14,248 bases of DNA from the NCBI GenBank assembly GCA_902496505.1, contig CABVBB010000013.1, forward strand, positions 1 to 14,248. The letters run 5' to 3'. The DNA is from an uncultured Peptococcaceae bacterium. GTDB taxonomy: Bacteria; Bacillota; Peptococcia; Peptococcales; Peptococcaceae. The notes beneath the pieces are model-generated. The model searched no databases. It saw only the letters and a program-made list of their open reading frames with translations, and had not been told where the DNA came from. Position numbers and translations under genes: made by a program. This document shows positions 13,241-14,248 of this stretch, one piece after another (position 1 is the stretch's first letter; each line of letters begins with the position of its first letter).

Positions 13241-14248
13241 ATGAACCAGACAATTTCAAACAAGATCATTGTGCTTGGTATTGATGGTATGGATCCGCGT
13301 TTGACCGCTAAGTATGTTAAGGAGGGCAAGATGCCTAATACGAAGCGTTTTATTGAGGCTGGTGCTCAGCGTGAAGATCTGGTGCTTTTGGGAGGGCATC
13401 CTACAGTTACCCCGCCAATGTGGACCACGTTAGCTACAGGTGCTTATTCTGTAACGCATGGCATTACCTGCTTTAGCCGACAGGGAGAAACTTTGGACCG
13501 TACAGGTTATAATCTTGATTCAAGATTATGTAAAGCGGAACAACTTTGGAATGTTTTTGCTGAAGCGGGTAAAAAAACATTAGTTTGGCACTGGCCAGGC
13601 AGTTCTTGGCCGCCAACTTCAGATAGCCCTAATCTACATGTTGTTGATGGTACTCAACCGGCAGCTGTCAATATTTTAAACGCGACTATTGACAAAGAGT
13701 TTATTTTGGTGGCGGATAAAAAAACGGAAGAGGTTATGTTTAAACCTAAGGCGGCCTCGGATTCTAATGTGCCCTGTGTGATCGCTGATGTGCAAGAAGT
13801 AAAAGGGCGGACTACAGGTGAGCAAGGCGCGGCGGATAAGGTTGCCTTGCTTCTGGAACGTTCTGATGGTGAACATGCTTTAAGCAGCACTCCGTTTGAT
13901 ATCGTGCTGTCACCGATCAAAGAAGCAACAGACTGGGCCGATGCACCTAAGGATGCTAAAGAGTTTACTTTGCTATTTACGAAGGGGCTGAATCGCAGAG
14001 TGGGCTTGATCCTAAAGAATGAACAGGGCGTTTATGATCATATAGCGGTATACAAATCGAAAAAGGATGAGACACCGTTGTTTGTTTTACAAAATGATGT
14101 GTTCACCCCGAATATCGTTATGGAGTATCACTTGGAAGATCGAGTAGTTACAGCAAATAGAAGTATGCGGATCTTGGAATTAGACCAGGATAATGGTGAG
14201 CATATCAAGCTTTGGATTTCTTCGGCAATGGATATCCATAGTGATGAA
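13241..14248 (+). CDS. type I phosphodiesterase / nucleotide pyrophosphatase (alkaline phosphatase superfamily) protein, 3' end outside window
   Basis: The frame is open from ATG 13241 to the last base, giving 336 residues of a longer protein. AGAGGAG (13227-13233) lies 7 bases before the ATG. The N-terminus matches the metal-dependent phosphodiesterase/pyrophosphatase family: IIVLGIDGMDPR with metal-binding Asp15, and PTVTPPMWTTLATG, where Thr57 is in the place of the nucleophile, followed by VTHGI. These enzymes hydrolyse phosphodiester or pyrophosphate bonds in nucleotides or lipid-linked groups using two zinc-like metals. There is no signal peptide, so a cytosolic site is likely. The middle part (about residues 130-300) is an insertion-like region I do not recognise. 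Codons often end in T or A (GGT, GTT, GCT, CGT), unlike the upstream genes. The remaining metal ligands would lie beyond the window. Confidence 0.82.
   Translation, partial: MNQTISNKIIVLGIDGMDPRLTAKYVKEGKMPNTKRFIEAGAQREDLVLLGGHPTVTPPMWTTLATGAYSVTHGITCFSRQGETLDRTGYNLDSRLCKAEQLWNVFAEAGKKTLVWHWPGSSWPPTSDSPNLHVVDGTQPAAVNILNATIDKEFILVADKKTEEVMFKPKAASDSNVPCVIADVQEVKGRTTGEQGAADKVALLLERSDGEHALSSTPFDIVLSPIKEATDWADAPKDAKEFTLLFTKGLNRRVGLILKNEQGVYDHIAVYKSKKDETPLFVLQNDVFTPNIVMEYHLEDRVVTANRSMRILELDQDNGEHIKLWISSAMDIHSDE

Overview
The window looks like chromosomal DNA of an anaerobic, probably spore-forming Bacillota (Clostridia or Negativicutes type). Reasons: strong AGGAGG ribosome binding sites before nearly every gene, many short TTCG-type or T-tailed intrinsic terminators, GTG starts, diderm/monoderm-neutral lipoprotein-anchored ABC transporters, and a CotJC-type manganese catalase remnant. 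Base composition is balanced, except for an AT-richer segment after about 12950. The genus cannot be named from this sequence.

Layout. 1-501 is the 3' part of a CotJC-like manganese catalase with an in-frame TAA inside its conserved N-terminal motif. 590-1918 (minus) is an SLC13/DASS-type anion permease. 2102-2422 (minus) is a small thioredoxin-like protein with a CHVC site, divergent from exodeoxyribonuclease III (2693-3445), which is followed closely by trmB (3475-4182). From 4230 to 9208 runs a six-gene co-directional cluster: an Asp/Glu/hydantoin racemase family enzyme, a complete polar amino-acid ABC importer (lipoprotein, permease, ATPase) and two paralogous CE4/PuuE-like hydrolases. 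A strong promoter (TTGACC-17-GATAAT) lies just before the racemase, a terminator-like hairpin sits inside the cluster before the hydrolases, and a strong terminator closes it at 9218-9260. A PHP-domain phosphoesterase with its own promoter follows (9345-10232).

10254-12950 is a second ABC importer, of the NitT/TauT type (permease, ATPase, lipoprotein). It is preceded by a near-consensus promoter, a structured leader of about 110 nt and an intrinsic terminator: the architecture of a transcription-attenuating riboswitch. I could not assign the leader to a known class. After a terminator at 12995-13026 comes an AT-rich intergenic region with a promoter and a palindrome, then the start of a type I phosphodiesterase/nucleotide pyrophosphatase family gene that runs off the end of the window.

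Most interesting points: the unassigned leader RNA at 10290-10438; the racemase + amino-acid importer + twin CE4 hydrolase cluster, which resembles a pathway for a cyclic amide/ureide or N-acylated amino acid; and the second CE4 paralogue, which keeps the metal-binding residues but has lost the presumed catalytic Asp and His. No IS element, CRISPR array, tRNA or rRNA was seen.
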